Shown here piece after piece: positions 61,501 to 64,000 of a DNA stretch of 64,000 nucleotides. The stretch is taken from contig NC_060019.1 of NCBI RefSeq assembly GCF_021134715.1, positions 10,244,001 through 10,308,000 of the forward strand. The letters are read 5' to 3'. Source of the stretch: Daphnia pulex (Eukaryota; Arthropoda; Branchiopoda; Diplostraca; Daphniidae). The notes below the pieces were generated by a model. It made no database searches and had not been told where the DNA came from. It saw only the letters and a list, made by a program, of their open reading frames with translations. Each line of letters begins with the position of its first letter. The stretch's first letter is position 1. A program made the translations under genes and the position numbers.

Positions 61501-64000
61501 ATCCTGATCTTATGCGCAATCTTCGTGTCCATGAGAACGTCATGGCTATCATGATGAATACTTTAGGTGCAAACCCTCGAGACGGACGCTCTTTCTTTTA
61601 TCTATTCTTAAAAACAAATTTATTTTTCAGGGCGGCGAGCTCAAGCTCAGTCGGACGCACAAACACAGGCTCAAGTTCAAGCTTCAGGAGGAGAAGCTGA
61701 GCTGGTTCCAAAAGAGAAGGATACTTCACATGAAATGGTTGTAGCCTGCTGCCGTTTCCTTTGTTATTTCTGCCGAACTTCCCGTGCAAACCAGAAAACC
61801 ATGTTTGAGCACTTGTCTTTCCTTTTGGAAAATTCTAATATTCTCTTATCAAGGTATGCTTAAAACTTCAAAGTACTAAAAGATTTCCATGAAATGGTTG
61901 CAAAAGAAACACGAATTTACGACTCTACAATTTGTGTGTCCTTTCCAGACCTTCACTGAGAGGTAGTACTCCACTGGATGTTGCGTATTCTTCAGTAATG
62001 GACAACACTGAATTGGCATTGGCTTTAAGAGAACACTACCTTGAAAAGATTGCCATCTACTTGTCCCGTTGCGGTTTGCAATCCAATACCGAGTTGATGG
62101 AGCGAGGCTATCCCGATTTGGGCTGGGATCCTGTTGAAGGTGAACGGTACTTGGACTTTCTCCGTTTCTGCGTTTGGGTCAATGGCGAAAGTGTAGAAGA
62201 AAATGCAAATTTGGTCATCCGGCTATTGATTCGCCGTCCTGAATGTCTCGGCCCTGCTTTACGTGGTGAAGGAGATGGTCTTCTAACAGCCATTACCGAC
62301 GCCAATAAAATGTCGGAACGTATCCAAGTAAAGCCATGAGATTTATTTTGCGGTAAACAACATCAGTCTTATTCTAATAAAATATCCTCTAACATAGGTG
62401 CAGAAAGCCCTTCATTCAGGAACTGGAGCCATAACAATTCCTGGACTAAATCACCCGATGCCACAAGGTGATGATGACGAAGATTTCATCGACATTGGAG
62501 CTGCTATTCTCAGCTTCTATTGCACCCTTGTCGATTTGCTCGGACGATGTGCGCCGGCCGAGGCCGTCATCGCCCAAGGAAAGAATGAGTCTCTTCGTGC
62601 TCGTGCAATTTTGCGATCCCTGGTACCCTTGGAAGATCTTGAGGGTGTGCTTAGTTTGCGCTTTACTCTACAAAACCATGGATCTGAAGATGGTGGATCT
62701 GATTTGCCATCGGGACTTATTCCTGGTCACAAACAGAGCGTTGTTATCTTCTTGGAACGCGTTTATGGCATCGAAGATATCGAATTATTCTTCCGTCTTT
62801 TGGAAGAAGCATTCTTACCGGATTTGCGAGCTGCTACTATTCTTGAGAAAACGGATGGTGGCGAGTCAGACATGGCTCTTGCTCTTAATCGTTACATCGG
62901 GAACTCCATCTTACCTTTGTTGATCACCCATTCTCGTTTTTATGCCGAAGCTGAAAATCACGCAAGCGTTTTGGACGCGACGCTCCATACAGTCTATCGT
63001 CTTTCTAAAAACAAGATGTTGACTAAAGGACAACGTGAAGCTGTTTCTGACTTTTTAGTTGCGCTTACCAGGTAATCATTCATATTGGTAATTTGCGTTC
63101 TCTTAATAATTCTTTTTGGTTTTATCACAGAGAGTTGCAACCAAACATGCTGCTCAAGCTCTTGAGAAAGCTAACGGTAGACGTTTCTCGTCTTTCCGAA
63201 TACACTACAGTGGCTCTCAGGGTACTTAACGACTCATTTACAAGATATTAAAGTTTTCAAAAACTAACTGACGTTCTTTTCCAGCTTTTGACCCTTCACT
63301 ACGAACGTTGCGGCAAATATTATGGCGCTGTTGGTGGTCAAGGCAGTTACGGTTCTGCTAGCGACGAAGAAAAGCGGCTTACCATGATGCTCTTCTCCAA
63401 CATCTTTGATTCCCTTTCCAAGATGGTAACTTAAAACAATCTTATAACCGAATCCCAAATGTGTACATTCAATTATTTAAATAATAGGAGTACGACCCAG
63501 AATTGTTTGGAAAGGCCCTACCTTGCCTAACGGCTATCGGGTGCGCTCTTCCTCCAGATTACGCGCTGGCCACAACAATGGAAGATGAATGGTATAAATC
63601 AGCTCCTCCAGATTCCAATGGCCCATATGATCCTCAGCCAATCAACACCATGAAGTAATGACGTTTACGATAATACTTGAAAGTCAGATTTTAAAAATGC
63701 TGTTATGTAATAGGGTTTCCTTGAACACCGAGCTTACTAATCTAGTGCAAAAGTTTTCTGAGCACTATCACGATGCTTGGGCTAAGCGAAAGATTGAAAA
63801 CGGTTGGAATTTTGGTGACGTCTGGTCAGATGAGACAAAATCCCACCCGCGATTAAAGCCACCTCATATGTTGTCGGATTACGAACGAGAGCGATATCGG
63901 GAACCTATCAGAGATTCCTTGAAGGCTCTGGTGGCATTAGGCTGGAGTATTGAGTTTGCAGATTATGATGCCGCCAATAGCAATAGAAATAGCATGAGAC
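49560..64000 (+). CDS. RyR: Ryanodine receptor calcium-release channel (N-terminal half; continues beyond window)
   Basis: Forty-four constitutive coding exons keep phase from the ATG at 49560 ([18 protein letters not shown]) to an exon open at 64000, about 2935 of a typical 5100 residues. Early exons: 49560-49613, 50429-50533, 50804-50902, 51879-51956, 52047-52122, 52194-52306. Large ones: 59783-60529, 60595-61179, 62398-63071; the last begins at 63714. Domains by rough residue: inositol-trisphosphate-type/MIR region 20-400 ([26 protein letters not shown]), RIH 440-640, SPRY1 660-800 ([19 protein letters not shown]), two RyR repeats 860-1060 ([32 protein letters not shown]), SPRY2 1090-1230, SPRY3 near 1500-1650, then the solenoid ([20 protein letters not shown]) and the start of the third RyR repeat ([15 protein letters not shown]). 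The segment between SPRY2 and SPRY3 (58248-58744) is charged and poorly conserved. The protein is a sarco/endoplasmic reticulum calcium channel; pore and drug-binding region lie outside. The intron after 59360 has a GC donor. Confidence 0.97.
51209..51223 (+). other. RyR: Candidate 15-nt cassette microexon of RyR
   Basis: GGCGGAGGATCCATT is flanked by TTACAG and GTAAGT inside the intron 50903-51878. Both neighbouring junctions are phase 0, so inclusion would add GGGSI after VTAASSES and before [14 protein letters not shown] without changing frame. Insect RyRs carry only a short, variable Gly-rich linker here. Splice signals and phase are seen; actual use is inference. Confidence 0.5.
56766..56865 (+). 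other. RyR: RyR SPRY2 alternative exon, version a
   Basis: A 100-nt exon (after GTCTGTAG, before GTAAGT) encodes [20 protein letters not shown] and then [13 protein letters not shown]. It enters at phase 0 and leaves at phase 1, the same as the next exon, and it is homologous to that exon. Confidence 0.88.
57080..57179 (+). other. RyR: RyR SPRY2 alternative exon, version b
   Basis: A 100-nt exon (after GTGTGCAG, before GTAAGT) encodes [20 protein letters not shown] then [13 protein letters not shown]. Either version joins the exon from 57502 ([13 protein letters not shown]). Using both would shift the frame, so they must be mutually exclusive. Confidence 0.88.

Noticed and set aside
1..64000. 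CRISPR arrays, bacterial operons, tRNA or rRNA genes, intact transposons
   Set aside because: No spaced direct-repeat array, no cloverleaf or rRNA core sequence, and no transposase-like frame with terminal repeats was seen; the intron-rich genes show this is eukaryotic nuclear DNA.

Overview
This is a gene-dense animal genomic window with small introns (mostly 50-100 bp), intron-bearing arthropod-type orthologues and one large, low-complexity regulatory desert. The ryanodine receptor is strongly insect/crustacean-like, the BMP ligand is a single dpp-type gene, and several secreted proteins carry peritrophin-type chitin-binding domains. A branchiopod crustacean such as Daphnia fits best. That assignment is inference; no species-diagnostic sequence was compared.

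Layout. (1) Positions 1-12859, minus strand: three tandem paralogous genes for secreted multidomain proteins built from CBM14 (chitin-binding), sushi/CCP, EGF and, in one copy, VWD-C8-TIL modules (hemolectin/hemocytin-like). The copies differ by gain and loss of modules. Their promoters share a GATA-containing block and a second conserved block, and two of them share a TATA/Inr spacing. (2) Positions 13320-13920, minus: a broken, intron-containing remnant of a WD40 gene that reads best as ELP2. (3) Positions 13921-43489: about 30 kb whose only convincing gene is dpp (BMP2/4) at 22114-23663, with a candidate TATA/Inr promoter and noncoding first exon near 25.3 kb. The sequence upstream of dpp is full of microsatellites and rich in CAGGTG E-boxes. 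(4) Positions 43490-48585: three compact housekeeping genes, ACOT9 (minus), GNPNAT1 (plus) and FKBP2 (minus). (5) Position 49560 to the window end, plus: the first half of the ryanodine receptor gene, about 44 coding exons giving about 2935 residues. It includes a mutually exclusive pair of 100-nt exons in the second SPRY domain and a candidate 15-nt in-frame microexon.

Functional themes. The left cluster probably makes extracellular clotting, mucin or peritrophic-type proteins. dpp encodes a secreted morphogen. GNPNAT1 feeds UDP-GlcNAc (chitin and glycan) synthesis. FKBP2 is an ER-lumen prolyl isomerase, lying head-to-head with the ER calcium-release channel gene RyR. All splice models here were built by hand from GT/GC-AG signals with phase checks across every junction; single-base errors in coordinates are possible.
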